A stretch of DNA of 64,000 nucleotides from Taxillus chinensis (GCA_023512835.1 CM042085.1:6362062-6426061); one strand, 5' to 3'. Shown: positions 39,559 to 51,283, counted from the stretch's first letter. Notes: a model not told the origin generated them from the letters alone. Made by a program: numbers and translations.

Positions 39559-40741
39559 GTATGATAAATTCAAAGATATGGTAAGAAAAGAGGAAACGAG
39601 TTGCTTAAGACTTGACCATAATCCAAACTGGGAACAATCGGAAGTCCGAGATAGAGGAAGCTGGAACAAGAGAAGATCCCGAGCTACCAGAAGACATCCA
39701 GCTCCTGCTAGAAAAAGAAGACCAAGACACTATCCCTAGTGAAGACCCGATCCACGATCGTGAACTTCGGAACGGCCACCGAGCCAAAAGAATTGAGATT
39801 GGGGTCTTTAATCCCCAACAATATCAAACATCAGCCTACTTGATCTTCTCAAGTCCTATATTGATGTGTTCGCCTGGTCCTACAAAGATATGCCGGGATT
39901 GGATATAGATATAGTGCAACACCAGTTGCCCTTGAGACCTGAGTGTAAGCCGTCCAAAGAAAAGCTAAGGAGGATGAGACCGGAGATGATACTAAAGATC
40001 AAGGAAGAAGTCAAAAAGCAATGGGATGCAGGGTTCCTTAGTGTGGCCCACTATCCAGAATGGGTGGCCAATATCGTACCGGGCCCAAAGAAAGGGGGGA
40101 AGGTCCGTATGTGTGTAGACTATCGCGACCTCAATAGGGCTAGTCCAAAAGATAACTTCCCACCGCCTCACATTGACACTTTGGTAGACAACACGGCAAG
40201 ACATACTATGTTTTCCTTCATGGATGGATTCTCCGGGTATAACCAAATTCGGATGGATCCTGAACACAAGGAAAAGACTACATTCATCACTATATGGGGC
40301 ACCTTTTGCTACAATGTCATGCCTTTCGGACTCAAAAATGTCGGGGCAACTTATCAAAGAGCCATGGTAACACTGTTCCATGACATGATGCACAAAGAAG
40401 TAGAGGTCTATGTTGATGATATGATCGCCAAATCAAAAGGAGACAAGGACCATGTCGAAGTGTTGCGTAAGCTCTTCGACGGACTACGAAGATATCAATT
40501 GAAGTTAAATCCAGCCAAATGTACCTTTGGGGCTACATCAGGCAAGCTATTGGGATTCATCGTCGATCAACGGGGAATTGAAATTGATCCTGATAAAGTC
40601 CGGGCCATCCAAGATATGCCTGTGCCAAAAACTATCAAGGAAGTTAGAGGATTCCTCGGAAGACTCAACTACATCGCTCGGTTCATTTCACAACTCACTA
40701 TGACTTGTGAACCCGTCTTCAAGGTGTCTGCGCAAGAATAG
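39559..40741 (+). CDS. Ogre reverse transcriptase
   Basis: An uninterrupted frame (39866-40741, 291 residues) contains Ty3-type RT motifs in order: MFAWSYKDMPGLD, PGPKKGGKVRMCVDYRDLNR, MFSFMDGFSGYNQI, TFCYNVMPFGLKNVGATYQR, YVDDMIAKSK (YVDD at 40409-40420, about residue 182) and LGFIVDQRGIEIDPDKVRAI. The linker before it (39612-39865, including GVFNPQQYQTSAY) is in a different frame, so the N-terminus is broken. The frame stops within the connection/RNase H region (TAG at 40739-40741). RT copies the element RNA into DNA. Confidence 0.9.
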
Positions 40742-41826
40742 CCCCGAAGTGTGGAACAAAGAATGTCGGGGAGGCCTTTGATACAATTAAGCGGATTTGA
40801 TGAACCCTCCAATTTTGGTTCCCCCAGATCTGGTCAACCTCTAATTTTGTACTTAACCGTCCGAGAAACCTCGATGGGTTGTGTCCTTGGGACAACATGA
40901 TGCCTCAGGGAAGAAAGAGCAAATCATTTACTATCTCGAGCAAGAAGTTTACACCTTGTGAGGAAAAGTACACTCCTCTGGAAAAGACTTGTTGTGCCCT
41001 CACTTGGACAACACGAAGGTTAAGACAAGATACACTCTACCATACCACATGGCTCATCTCTAGACATGACCCGCTCAAATACCTATTGGAAAAGCCATCC
41101 ATGACGGGAAGAATTGCTAAGTGGCAGCTACTCTTAGCAGAATATGACATTGTCTATGTGCCTCAAAAGGCCATCAAAGGAAGTGCCATAGCCGATTATC
41201 TAGCGGATCGAGCCTTGGAAGATTATGAGCCGGCAATCTCTGATTTCCCAGATGAATTCATCAACACCATCCAAGAAAATGAAGAGTCAGACACATGGAC
41301 TCTGTGGTTTGATGGAGCATCAAGCTTATCAGGTCATGGCATCGGGGCAGTCCTAATTTCCCCATCCGGAGTACATTTTCCGATGGCCGCCAAGTTGACA
41401 TTCCCTTGCACAAACAATATAGCAGAATATGAAGCTTGTGTAATGGGCCTCCAAGAGGCATTGAGTAAAGGAATCAGAAAGTTACAAGTATTCGGTGATT
41501 CAAGACTAGTCATTTATCAAGTTAGAAAGGAATGGGAAACTCGAAATCACAAGTTGATTCCTTACCGACAAATGATTTGTGAAATGGCTAACCTATTTGA
41601 TGAAATCACATTTGAACACACGTCAAGAGAGCATAATCGAATTCCCGATGCTTTAGGAACTCTAGCCTCCCTCCTTCGATTGGACACGTGCTTCGAAATA
41701 CCATGCTTTGACATCAATGTGAACAAGGAACCCATTTACAACATGGTAACCAATGTTGACACCGACAACAAGCCTTGGTATCAAGATATCAAACAAGACT
41801 GTCCCCAAAGACTCATATCCAGGTAG
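40742..41826 (+). pseudogene. Ogre RNase H region: decayed original RNase H plus a second, archaeal-like RNase H
   Basis: The first RNase H is decayed: fragments are visible as YTPLEKTCCALTWTTRRLR, RHDPLKYLLEKPSMTGR and KWQLLLAEYDIVYVPQKAIK. The same frame (40879-41826) then carries a second RNase H: WTLWFDGASSLSGHGIGAVL, NNIAEYEACVMGLQEAL, VFGDSRLVIYQV and FEHTSREHNRIPDALGTLAS, with acidic residues D, E and D in the expected order. A duplicated RNase H with the second of archaeal-like type is characteristic of Tat elements. The second domain looks intact. The frame stops at TAG 41824-41826, before integrase. Confidence 0.85.
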
Positions 41827-41929
41827 GGGCCTCAAGGCGAAAAAGAAACATCCGACGAGCAAGCATCAATTACTTCCTCGACGGTTCAATCTTATACGAC
41901 GCAACCATAACCAAGTTTTATCTGGTGCT

Positions 41930-43021
41930 TAGACAAAGATGAGGCAGCTCGGGTCACCAATGAGGTTCACAACGGCGATCGCGGATCTCATGCAAATGGG
42001 CATACACTAACTAGGCAGATCATGAGGATGGGCTACTATTGGGTTACTATGGAAAAGGACCGCATCGAGCATGTGCGTAAATGTCTTAAATGCCAGGTTT
42101 ATGGGGATCGCATTCAAGCACCCCCATCCAAGTTACACGTGCTTACATCTCCGTGGCCATTTGCATTGTGGGGCATGGACGTCATTGGGCCCATATTTCC
42201 AAAAGCCTCCAATGGACATAGATTCATTCTTGTAGCCATCGACTATTTCACTAAGTGGGTCGAGGCAGCCTCCTACGTCCAAGTCACTCGCAAGTAATCA
42301 CTAAGTTTGTCCGCAACAACATCGTATGCCGCTATGGGCTCCCGAGCACATTATAACGGATAATGCCGCCAATCTGAATAACTGGGATGATGGACAATTT
42401 GTGTGAACAGTTCAAAATCCGACATCGCAACTCTACACCTTACCGTCCTCAAATGAACGGAGCGGTAGAAGCGGCAAACAAGAATATCAAGAACATTATC
42501 CGAAAAATGACCGAGACGTACAAAGATTGGAGCGAGAAACTCCCATATGCACTACATGCCTATAGAACCACAACCGGACTTCAACTGGGGCAACGCCATT
42601 TTCCTTAGTTTATGGCATGGAGGCCGTTTTACCGGTGGAAGTAGAAATCCCATCTCTGAGGGTGCTCATGGATACCAAGCTAGATGAAGCCGAATGGGTT
42701 AAGAACCGTTTCGAACAATTGAACCTAATTGACGGGAAACGATTCACGACGGTTTGCCGAGGTCAGCTTTATCAAAAGAGAATGATGGCTAGCTTCAACA
42801 AAAAGGTGCGACCAAGAGCATTTCAAGAAGGAGACCTGGTCCTGAAAAAGATACTACCAATACAAGATGATCACAGAGGCAAATGGACTCCAAATTATGA
42901 GGGGCCGTATGTTGTAAAAAAGAGCATTCTCGGGTGGTGCACTCGTCCTCACCAAAATGGATGGAGACGAACTCCCGAACCCCGTAAACAAGTGATGTCA
43001 GTAAAGAAATTTTATGTTTAG
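41930..43021 (+). pseudogene. Ogre integrase, frameshifted
   Basis: The zinc region is seen as RQIMRMGYYWVTMEKDR then CLKCQVYGD at 42.01-42.12 kb. The catalytic core begins WPFALWGMDVIGPIFPKA and YFTKWVEAA (42022-42297). After a disrupted stretch it resumes in 42387-42608 with STPYRPQMNGAVEAANKNIK (catalytic Glu) and PYALHAYRTTTG. The C-terminal part is in 42617-43021 (MEAVLPVEVEIPSLRVL, FQEGDLVLKK, KWTPNYEGPYVVKK). It ends at TAG 43019-43021. At least two indels disrupt the frame; the middle Asp region is damaged. Confidence 0.88.
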
Positions 43022-43163
43022 TTTCCGTTCTTGTACCAAAGTGGATTTAAAATTGTCATTTATTGAAAGAATTCTCCATGTTCTTAAACCTTTCATATAT
43101 CCTTATTTTCCAGGAAGGGAGCTTTTCCCTGAGAAAGAGACCAAAAAGGGGCACCAAAGGGCC

Positions 43164-43186
43164 AAAAAAAAAAAAAAAAAAAAAAA
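43164..43186. repeat. A homopolymer in the Ogre 3' untranslated region
   Basis: About 23 consecutive A bases 140 bp after the integrase stop. It is followed by more element sequence and the 3' LTR, so it is not the poly(A) tail of a retrogene. Confidence 0.85.
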
Positions 43187-43326
43187 GAAAACAGAGCCTT
43201 CTCATCTTTCAAAAGAACTCCAAACAATCATTCACTATTGAGTCCAAATCTCACGCTCATCATCTCCTTCATATAAATGACAACAAAAAATTCATTTTGG
43301 TACAAAGACAAGGAAGTCGCAACTAA

Positions 43327-43450
43327 GAGCGGACTTGGTGAAAACCCGAAAGGGCGCTAAGGGTAAAATACAAAGCTCGTGAAAAGAGAGAAGGATTAAA
43401 GGCGGACTTAGTGAAAACCCGAAAGGGCACTAAGGGTAAAATACAAAGCC
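43327..43450 (+). repeat. Short duplicated motif in the Ogre 3' untranslated region
   Basis: A unit of about 48 bp containing GTGAAAACCCGAAAGGGC and TAAGGGTAAAATACAAAGC occurs twice with about 25 bp between the copies. Confidence 0.8.
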
Positions 43451-44199
43451 AAACAAAAGGACCAGGATCCAAAGTCACCTAAAGCAGCTGATAGAATCTC
43501 AAGCACCTCGAGAGGGATTGATCGGTTACTCCACATCAAAGGCTGGCCTATGAATAGAAGGATTGGTCATGTTTTGAGTACACTTTGATCAACTTTGTAA
43601 ACCAATATCTTAAAAAATTATCATTCTGTTTTATAAAAGGAAGACTTGTTAAACTCTTATGATAATGCATGAGTCATGTTGTGTATGATGATGTACTTTT
43701 CTCAAAATTCTTTTTCAAAATTCCCCAAGCAGAGTTTTCTTGAACATTCCATGCATGGGGATATCAACATGCAAAAAAGATGGCGCCCCGGTCTCTTGGA
43801 GCAAAGAGAGAACAAAAAGCACAAGTCATCCCCTGGCCTCTTTCCCGACAGAGGAGAAGGATTCACAAACTTAATCATAAAGTCACATACATTCACGCAT
43901 CTTCATGCATCATTAGCATACATCCTAGCATGTTTGTTCTTCTTACTCACGGGATTATCCGTATATCGAATGGCATGAGGATTCATCTCATGATCTACCA
44001 ACGATTAAGCTTCAAAGACAAATGAGGACTCACCCTCAACAAACAGAATTCCCTTTCAAAATCAAGGAACTAAACTCGGCAGACCTAGATCGTAAGCCCA
44101 AGCATAACTCTTGAGTGGTAATCTCGTAGAGCGATCTCTTAGAGTGAACTCGTAGAGGGAGCCATGATAGAGTCACCTATCCATAGCCCAAGATGCTAC

Positions 44200-45240
44200 C
44201 TCACTATCATTCGACCCAAGATGTCGTGTCATAGCCCAAGAAGCTATTCGGCCCAAGAAGCCACTCTCATAGCCCAAGAAGCTATTTGGCCCAAGAAGCC
44301 ACCTTTATAGCCCAAGACGCTATTATTCGGCCCAAGAAGCCACCCTCATAGCCCAAGAAGCTAATCGACCCAAGATGTCACTCAAAATCGACCCAAGATG
44401 TCGTATCATAGCCCAAGAAGCTATATGGCCCAAGAAGCCACTCTCATAGCCCAAGAAGCTATTTGGCCCAAGCAGCCACCTTTATAGCCCAAAACGCTAT
44501 TATTCGGCCCAAGAAGCCACCCTCATAGCCCAAGAAGCTAATCGACCCAAGATGTCACTCAAAATCGACCCAAGATGTCGTATCATAGCCCAAGAAGCTA
44601 TATGGCCCAAGAAGCCACTCTCATAGCCCAAGAAGCTATTTGGCCCAAGAAGCCACCTTTATAGCCCAAGACGCTATTATTCGGCCCAAGAAGCCACCCT
44701 CATAGCCCAAGAAGCTAATCGACCCAAGATGTCACTCAAAATCGACCCAAGATGTCGTATCATAGCCCAAGAAGCTATATGGCCCAAGAAGCCACTCTCA
44801 TAGCCCAAAAGCTATTTGGCCCAAGAAGCCACCTTTATAGCCCGAAACGCTATTATTCGGCCCAAGAAGCCACCCTCATAGCCCAAGAAGCTAATCGACC
44901 CAAGATGTCACTCAAAATCGACCCAAGATGTCGTATCATAGCCCACGAAGCTATATGGCCCAAGAAGCCACTCATGCCCAAGAAGCTATTTGGCCCAAGA
45001 AGCCACCTTTATAGCCCGAGACGCTATTATTCGGCCCAAGAAGCAACCCTCGTAGCCCAAGAAGCTAACCGACCCAAGATATTACTCATTTTCGACCCAA
45101 GATGTCGTATCATAGCCCAAGAGCTATTCGGCCCAAGAAGCCACCTTTATAGCCCAAGAAGCAAATCAACCTAAGATGTCATATCATAGCCCAAGAAGCT
45201 ATTCGGCCCAAGAAGCCACCCTCATAACCAAAAATGCCGC
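44200..45240 (+). repeat. 177-bp higher-order tandem array before the Ogre 3' LTR
   Basis: Basic units of about 30-40 bp alternate AGCCCAAGAAGCTA, TCGGCCCAAGAAGCCACC and TCGACCCAAGATGTC. Groups of these form a higher-order unit: the marker TCGTATCATAGCCC starts at 44401, 44578, 44755, 44931 and 45105, giving periods of 177, 177, 176 and 174 bp. The long frame within it (44752-45174) is only translated repeat. Confidence 0.92.
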
Positions 45241-45336
45241 ATCAATCTCATAGCAATGCCAAACTCCAAGGAGATCTAACCATTCAAAATGGGTATTTGG
45301 TTATCTTTGTACATCATTTGTATACAAACAATGCAC

Positions 45337-45349
45337 AAAGAGGGGCAGC
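45337..45349 (+). promoter_or_regulatory. Polypurine tract of the Ogre-type element
   Basis: AAAGAGGGGCAGC lies directly before the TGTTGCACC start of the 3' LTR, the expected plus-strand primer position. Confidence 0.8.
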
Positions 45350-48300
45350 TGTTGCACCCCATTTTGACCAGGTTAGATCGCAATCGTACTTGGCGAAGGA
45401 CCACTAAGTGACAGAGGATGACATTCGGAGAATAACGCACTTGACCACGCTTGATTCCGAGGAGAAATGAAATGATTATGATAAAAACATCAAGTTGAAT
45501 TGGACAACCAGTGGGCAGCCCGCTATTTTATTAATAACTTCCCCGATACTTGTCGTAATCCAACAAAGTCAATTGAATTGATTAGATAACACCTTTATCT
45601 ATCATTTCCAATTGGTTTGAGAATATTCCGGGTTGTATTCAATTAGTTATGATTTTTCAAAGTTGGCAACCAAACCTTGTGCAAATTTGGGGGAGACAGC
45701 TAGTGCGCAGCGCACTATTCTGCCAATAACTTTCTCAATACTCATTGGATCTGAACAAAGTCAATTGCATTAGTTAGATAACATCTTTATCTATCATCTC
45801 CAATTGGTTTGAGAATATTCCGGGTTGTATTCAATTAGTTATGATTTTTCAAAGTTGGCAACCAAACCTTGTGCAAATTTGGGGGAGACAGCTAGTGCGC
45901 AGCGCACTATTTTGCCAATAACTTTCTCAATACTCATTGGATATGAACAAAGTCAATTGCATTAGTTAGATAACATCTTTATCTATCATCTCCAATTGGT
46001 TTGAAGGTAATCCGAGTTCTATGCAATTAACTATGAATTTTTGAATCAGACGGGCAGAATGCTCACTTTATCATGTACCTCTGTGCGGTATTTCCCACTT
46101 TTCTCTTAAATGGATGATCCGTTTGGAGTGATTCCAATTTCAAGAGATAGATAACAGAATTTAGAGCAAAACAAGACCAATTTGGCCCTAATCCGAGCTC
46201 TGTGGAGAATGTTATGAATTTTTGAAGTTGCCCCAAAAATCTGCCAATTTTTCACGAATTTTGGTTCTTCATATGCATGTTTGTCCCACATTGCCGGTTT
46301 TGCTTCTACTTCGCCAAGATATATACAAAGGCACTCTCCTTACACAGCAAGTGATAACAAGAGAGGCCTAAGGAAGCCCAAGTAGAGGCGCCACGTGGCG
46401 ACCGAGCCCACACACGGAAATTTTTGGGGAAACCCAAATCCGGTGGTCAAACTTGGTCAAATCCGGACTAAACCCAAATCCGGAGGTCAAACTTGGTCAA
46501 ATCCGGACTAAACCCAAATCCGGCGGTCAAACTTGGTCAAACCGGCTCCCTCCGGCTAAACCGGCAACCGATAAACCCAAATCCGGCGGTCAAACTTGGT
46601 CAAATCCGGACTAAGCCCAAATCCGGCTAAGCCCAAATCCGGTGGTCAAACTTGGTCAACCGATGCGGAGTAAGGACTTACAGATCCGGACTAAGCCCAG
46701 ATCCGGTGGTCAAACTTGGTCAACTGATGCGGAGTAAGGACTTACAAATCCGGACTAAGCCCAAATCCGGTGGTCAAACTTGGTCAATCGATGCGGAGTA
46801 AGGACTTACAGATCCGGACTAAGCCCAAATCCAGGGTGGTCAAACTTGGTCAATCGATGCGGAGTAAGGACTTACAGATCCGGACTAAGCCCAAGATCCG
46901 GTGGTCAAACTTGGTCAACTGATGCGGAATAAGGACTTACCGATGCGGACTAAGGCCACCGATCCTAATAAGCGCATCCAGGAGGTCAAACTTGGTCAAC
47001 CGATGCGGAGTAAGGACTTATCGATCCGGACTAAGCCCAGATCCGGTGGTCAAACTTGGTCAACTGATGCGAATAAGGACTTACCGATGTGGACTAAGGC
47101 CACCGATCCGGAATAAGCGCAGATCCGGGAGGTCAAACTTGGTCAAATCCGAGCTAAACCTATTGATGCGGAATAAGCTCATTAGTGCGGAATAAGGACT
47201 TGTTAATACGGAATGAGGACCTATAGATGCGGAATAAGGCCACCGATCCGAATAAGCCTAGATCCTGGAGGTCAAACCTGGTCAATAATTTTGAAAAACT
47301 CCAAAATAGCTCCTCTACAGTGTCCGGGAGTGACTCCAAAGCATCGGGACTCCGAAAATTCTTTTTAAGTGCATTAAATGCCAGCAGTTGTCTCGGAACC
47401 CTCTTTTTAAGCGTGGGAATTGAGGAGTCTCCAAATATTACATTCAAATGTCTCGGAACTCCATTTTTGAGCATAGGGACGAAGACCTCGTAATTAAATG
47501 TCATTTTCCTCGGGACATCACATTGACCACTGGGGATTGCATGACCATTAATTCCCAACGGCTCTAATACATCCGGAAATGCATTCCGCCCTTACCCACC
47601 AAAGCGTCCAGGTACAACAGAGGATTAAATAATCTCAAACGATTTATTTATTTTCAGGCACCGGACTCCTTTTTTCAAAGCACGGAACTGTGAATTATTG
47701 TAAATCGCTGGGAACCGAGAATTCCATTTCCGAAGTCATTAATTCATTGGAACGATGTAGTTGACTCATGGGGACCGTAAGGCATCCAATAAATGCCGAG
47801 GCACGGGCTGTCTCCCCCGGGATTCCTATAAATAGATCGCCCCAAGAGGCAAAGAGGGGCATCAATTATCAAGTATCGAGGAGGTTATTCGAGAGAGAGC
47901 TTTCCGACTAAATTTCCAAGAGATAAAAACCAGGAGGGAGAGAGAGAGTATCCTGGGAATCATAAAGAGAGATATACTCATTTTCTAAGGGAAAAACCAC
48001 CCAGAATCACCGTTCGTCTTCACGGGGAGGAGCCGACATTGGAAAAATTCTTTTTCTAACCTTTGTGCTTTCAGGAAACTCTTTGAAGGCATTACTCGAA
48101 GGAAAAAGGGGCTCCCACCGCATCATTTTCTTTCCTCCAGGTTCTCTACTTTTATTTTATTTTATCTTATTTTTTTTTCTGGCATTGTTTTCAAACATAA
48201 AACCCAAAACCGCTCTTTTTCCTTTTTTTCCTCATCTCTAAAAAGTAAAAAAACGAAAATATAAAAAATAATAAAATGTAAAAAAACAAAACTCAAATCT

Positions 48301-48948
48301 CTTCTAGAAAAATTTAAACAAGGCCTGGGCGGTCATGAGGGTTGAGCCCTAGATGCTCACATCCTAGTCTACTTGGACCAATATCAATTGTGGCGTATTT
48401 TCTTATTTGAATTCAAATTGCTTTTGTTTTCTTTTCTAAAAAAGGAAAATTACTTTTGTTTTCTTATAAAAATGCAATACATGACACATGGGCCTAGATC
48501 CCACATTCTTTTTCTAAAATTAGAATGTCCCTTTTTATTTACTTTATTAAAATCTTTTTCTTTGTTGTTTTAAGGCCTAGATCCTAAAATCTTTCTTTTT
48601 CTTAAAATTAAAAATACAAAAACTCTTTTCTAGAATAAATAATAGAGCAAGCAAACACCCATAGATCAAGACTAGGTACCAATTGTGGGCGTTGTGGGGG
48701 TGCAAGAATTTTTCTTCCTTCCCCACACGTAACCGACTCCCGAACCTAATTCTCTGGAACCGTAGACCTTTCTTTTTCTAGGTGCCCAATCACACCTTTA
48801 ATTTGTTTGGTGGCGACTCTGTGTTTTTCTTTTCTTTAATGGTTTGTGCGAGCCTTGTGCAGGGATGACTCTAGGATCAATGGAATGAACTAGCATGGAG
48901 TCCTTTCACAAAAGCCAGTACGAGCCCGGTCAAAAACGGGTGATGACA
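45350..48948 (+). repeat. 3' LTR of the Ogre-type element
   Basis: 3,599 bp, from TGTTGCACCCC to GGTGATGACA, then the CTATC duplication. It is almost identical to the 5' LTR outside the CCGG array. Differences include an extra segment near 46540-46575 (ACCGGCTCCCTCCGGC) and many one-base gaps within CCGG or GGAATAAG units. Confidence 0.95.
46431..47280 (+). repeat. CCGG-rich tandem array inside the 3' LTR
   Basis: Counterpart of the 31172-31975 array, with the same GGTCAAACTTGGTCAA units but different copy number and small indels. Confidence 0.9.
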
Positions 48949-48953
48949 CTATC

Positions 48954-50115
48954 TATCTCATATTTTGTAGTATGGCATCTCCTGAGAATTCATATCGCAA
49001 TGGTTGGGTTAGGGCGTCTTCTTGAAATGAAAACAACTAAACTGGTGAAATTATTTCTGATTTATAATGATTAAAGATAGATATTTTTGTGTCCGTAAAT
49101 ATTCACAACTGAAAGGTGCCCTGAATGCAGTCATGGGTTTAATACTATTGAGATATGTTGTTTGTATATGCTAGTCCTGAATCCACTTGGTGGAATGGGA
49201 CGGGATGGTGCTATAGATTTCCTCTTGTCATATTGAATCCTGAAGTCTGCTAGTAACTACTTCACAAAGTTTTAATCGGGGACACATGTTCTTTTGTAAT
49301 AGTAATATGAATCAGGGGTATTGAGGGAGAGGGCGTGCATGTGGATAGATTGTGGCTTTTTATTTTTTGTTTGTTTGTTTTTTTATTTGTTCATGCCCAT
49401 GTCCTATATGGTTGACAAAGTTATTGGTTGGTTGATACATAATTATAGAAGCATAGCAAAGGCTAAAATGTTAGTTTGAAAATGAACTGTTGTTTGTTTG
49501 TCTACGGAGGCATGGCCATTCTGTAGTCGGGTTCGAGAGGCAATGACTGAGCTTGATCTTTGTGCACAAGTGAAGGACAAGAACACTGACAGTTTTTAAA
49601 ATTTATTTATTCTTCCCAAGTTGATTAATGTATGATTGTTTGCGTTAATATTAGATGATCTTGATCTCATGTTTCATTCTTACACATGATATTTTCTTTT
49701 TGAAACAGGAAGTTTGATCACAAGAGTTGGATATTTATGCATTGCGGCAAGAAGTTGAGTCATGGGAGTTACAAGAAAATTAATGGCATAATAGTGTGGT
49801 TGTTTGTTTAATGTAGTGTGATTGTAATTGTCACCCAATAATTAGGTTTCATTCATGTAAATTAAAATTTATAAGAGGTTGGTGTTCATTTTTTTGGGTG
49901 TTTGTCAAACTATTTTGGGGCACATGGGGCAACAATAGCATGATATTTTGTGTCCATAATGTATGAGCTTTACAGTTACCGTAGGGAAATAAAATGTCAT
50001 TATTCATCGAAGGATCAAATACGATGCTTTAATTGAGTTTGTACGGCCTGATGGATTCCTATGAAAAATTGAGTATTCAATGAATATAAAAAATCACGCT
50101 TATAACAAAAATTTG
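48954..50115 (+). mobile_element. Right part of the Ogre-split MULE-like copy, with captured exon-like sequence
   Basis: Continues the sequence interrupted at 30092. At 49508-49600 one frame reads EAWPFCSRVREAMTELDLCA before a stop. This resembles the PFCRRVREALTELDL region of plastid thioredoxin/GST-N-like proteins, with a lost cysteine, and looks like a captured exon. Near 49289-49350 the sequence is an inverted match to 51226-51283. A possible right terminus (CGAAGGATC) lies near 50015. Assignment of the whole stretch to the MULE is inference. Confidence 0.4.
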
Positions 50116-50660
50116 CCAAATTCAATGTATACCATCTTAGTCCATATGTGATCAATTAAGTTCAGACAAATCCGAACAGAAAAAATATGCATCAACAAAT
50201 TTGTTAGCCCTTTGAGCAAAGGTCGAAAAAACATCTTGTCCACCTACATTAAAAAAAATTCCTGCACTAAATTGTCGGTACATCCAAAAATTGCCAGGTA
50301 CACCATAAAAAACTGCTGGTAAAAAATTACCAAATTCAATGTATACCATCTTAGTCCATAAGTGATCAATTAAGTTCGGACAAATCCAACCAGAAAAAAA
50401 TCTGCATCAACAAATTTGTCGACCCTTTGAGCAAAGGTCGAAAAAAAATGTCGTCCACCTACATTAAAAAAAATCCTGCACTAAATTATTAGTACACCAT
50501 ACAAAAAGCTGCCAGGTACACCATCAAAAAAACTGCCAGTACACCATAAAAAAACTGTTACATCAAAAAAAATTCCTGCACTAAATTGTCGGTACACCAT
50601 AAGAAATTTCTATTGGTAACTTAGTAAATGTTACACCAAAAAACTGCAGTTACACCATAA
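50116..50660. repeat. 214-bp tandem duplication with scattered TACACCATAAAAAACTGC motifs
   Basis: Two units start CCAAATTCAATGTATACC at 50116 and 50330 (period 214 bp, about 90% identical by eye). A partial third (TTCCTGCACTAAATTGTCGG) begins near 50575. Inside and after them the motif GGTACACCATAAAAAACTGCC or close variants recur about seven times up to 50660, reminiscent of subterminal repeats in DNA transposons. Confidence 0.85.
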
Positions 50661-51225
50661 AAAGATTGCCGATTACGGAAAAAATTGGATGGGCAAAACT
50701 GTTAGGCCAGGGATTTTCTAAAAGTTGTAGGTACGCCATCTTGGGGCAGCATCATTTTATTGTTATAGCATCAACCAATCACTGTAGGCAATCAATACGA
50801 ACTGCACCAAACCATATATCAGTGAGGAGAATATAGAAAATGGAGAAAATGCATGTTTCAAGCTAAAAAATCTGCTATAATGAAACCTGACTATTGCGTA
50901 AAGAAAATGCTATCAATGAACCCAACTACCTGTGTAAAATAAAGATCCTGATTTGTTTGTCTTCAAAATCAAATAAAGCAGGAAAGAAAAGCATTAAAAT
51001 CCATCTCTGTGATTAAATCTTGATGCATCACCATTATTATGTCCATTAACATTACCATGCCGCTGGGCCACCTAAAATATGACCAAAATGATTATCTCGT
51101 CATTAAAAAAAATTCTAACAATTAAAAAATTTATTAAAAAATTCGTAGCTAAGGCTATATGTAATAAATTTAATGGGCTATATGTAGTAGTGTTCAAGGC
51201 TTGTGTTTCTAGTAAGCCAACGTCG
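50661..51225. other. Non-coding AT-rich DNA
   Basis: No recognisable gene or terminal repeat. Confidence 0.45.
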
Positions 51226-51283
51226 TACCCACACACGCGCCATCTCCCTTGATACCCCTGATTCATATTACTATTACAAAAGA
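51226..51283 (+). repeat. Arm of an inverted repeat with 49289-49350
   Basis: GATACCCCTGATTCATATTA followed by CTATTACAAAAGAA matches the reverse complement of 49289-49350 nearly base for base. The upstream part (ACACGCGCCATCTCCCTTG) also resembles 29340-29375 in the second MULE-like copy. Confidence 0.7.

Larger units (their letters stand above)
30093..48948 (+). mobile_element. Ty3-type LTR retrotransposon, Tat/Ogre lineage, 18.9 kb, defective
   Basis: Bounded by LTRs of 3,548 and 3,599 bp and the duplication CTATC. Order: LTR, primer-binding site (TGGCGACTCACTTGGGA), an extra ORF1 ahead of gag, gag-protease with a G-patch-like segment, a probable intron, RT with YVDD, remnants of the original RNase H, a second RNase H of the archaeal-like type, integrase, a long untranslated region with tandem repeats, a purine tract and the 3' LTR. 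Very large size, the extra ORF before gag, duplicated RNase H and variable tandem repeats before the 3' LTR are defining Tat/Ogre traits. LTRs are nearly identical outside their repeat arrays, so insertion is recent. Several reading frames are broken. Confidence 0.95.

Noticed and set aside
43164..43186. A run of A as the tail of a processed retrogene
   Set aside because: It lies inside the Ogre element between integrase and the 3' LTR with element sequence on both sides.
44752..45174. 140-residue frame that looks like a repeat protein
   Set aside because: It is only the translation of the 177-bp tandem array in the Ogre untranslated region.
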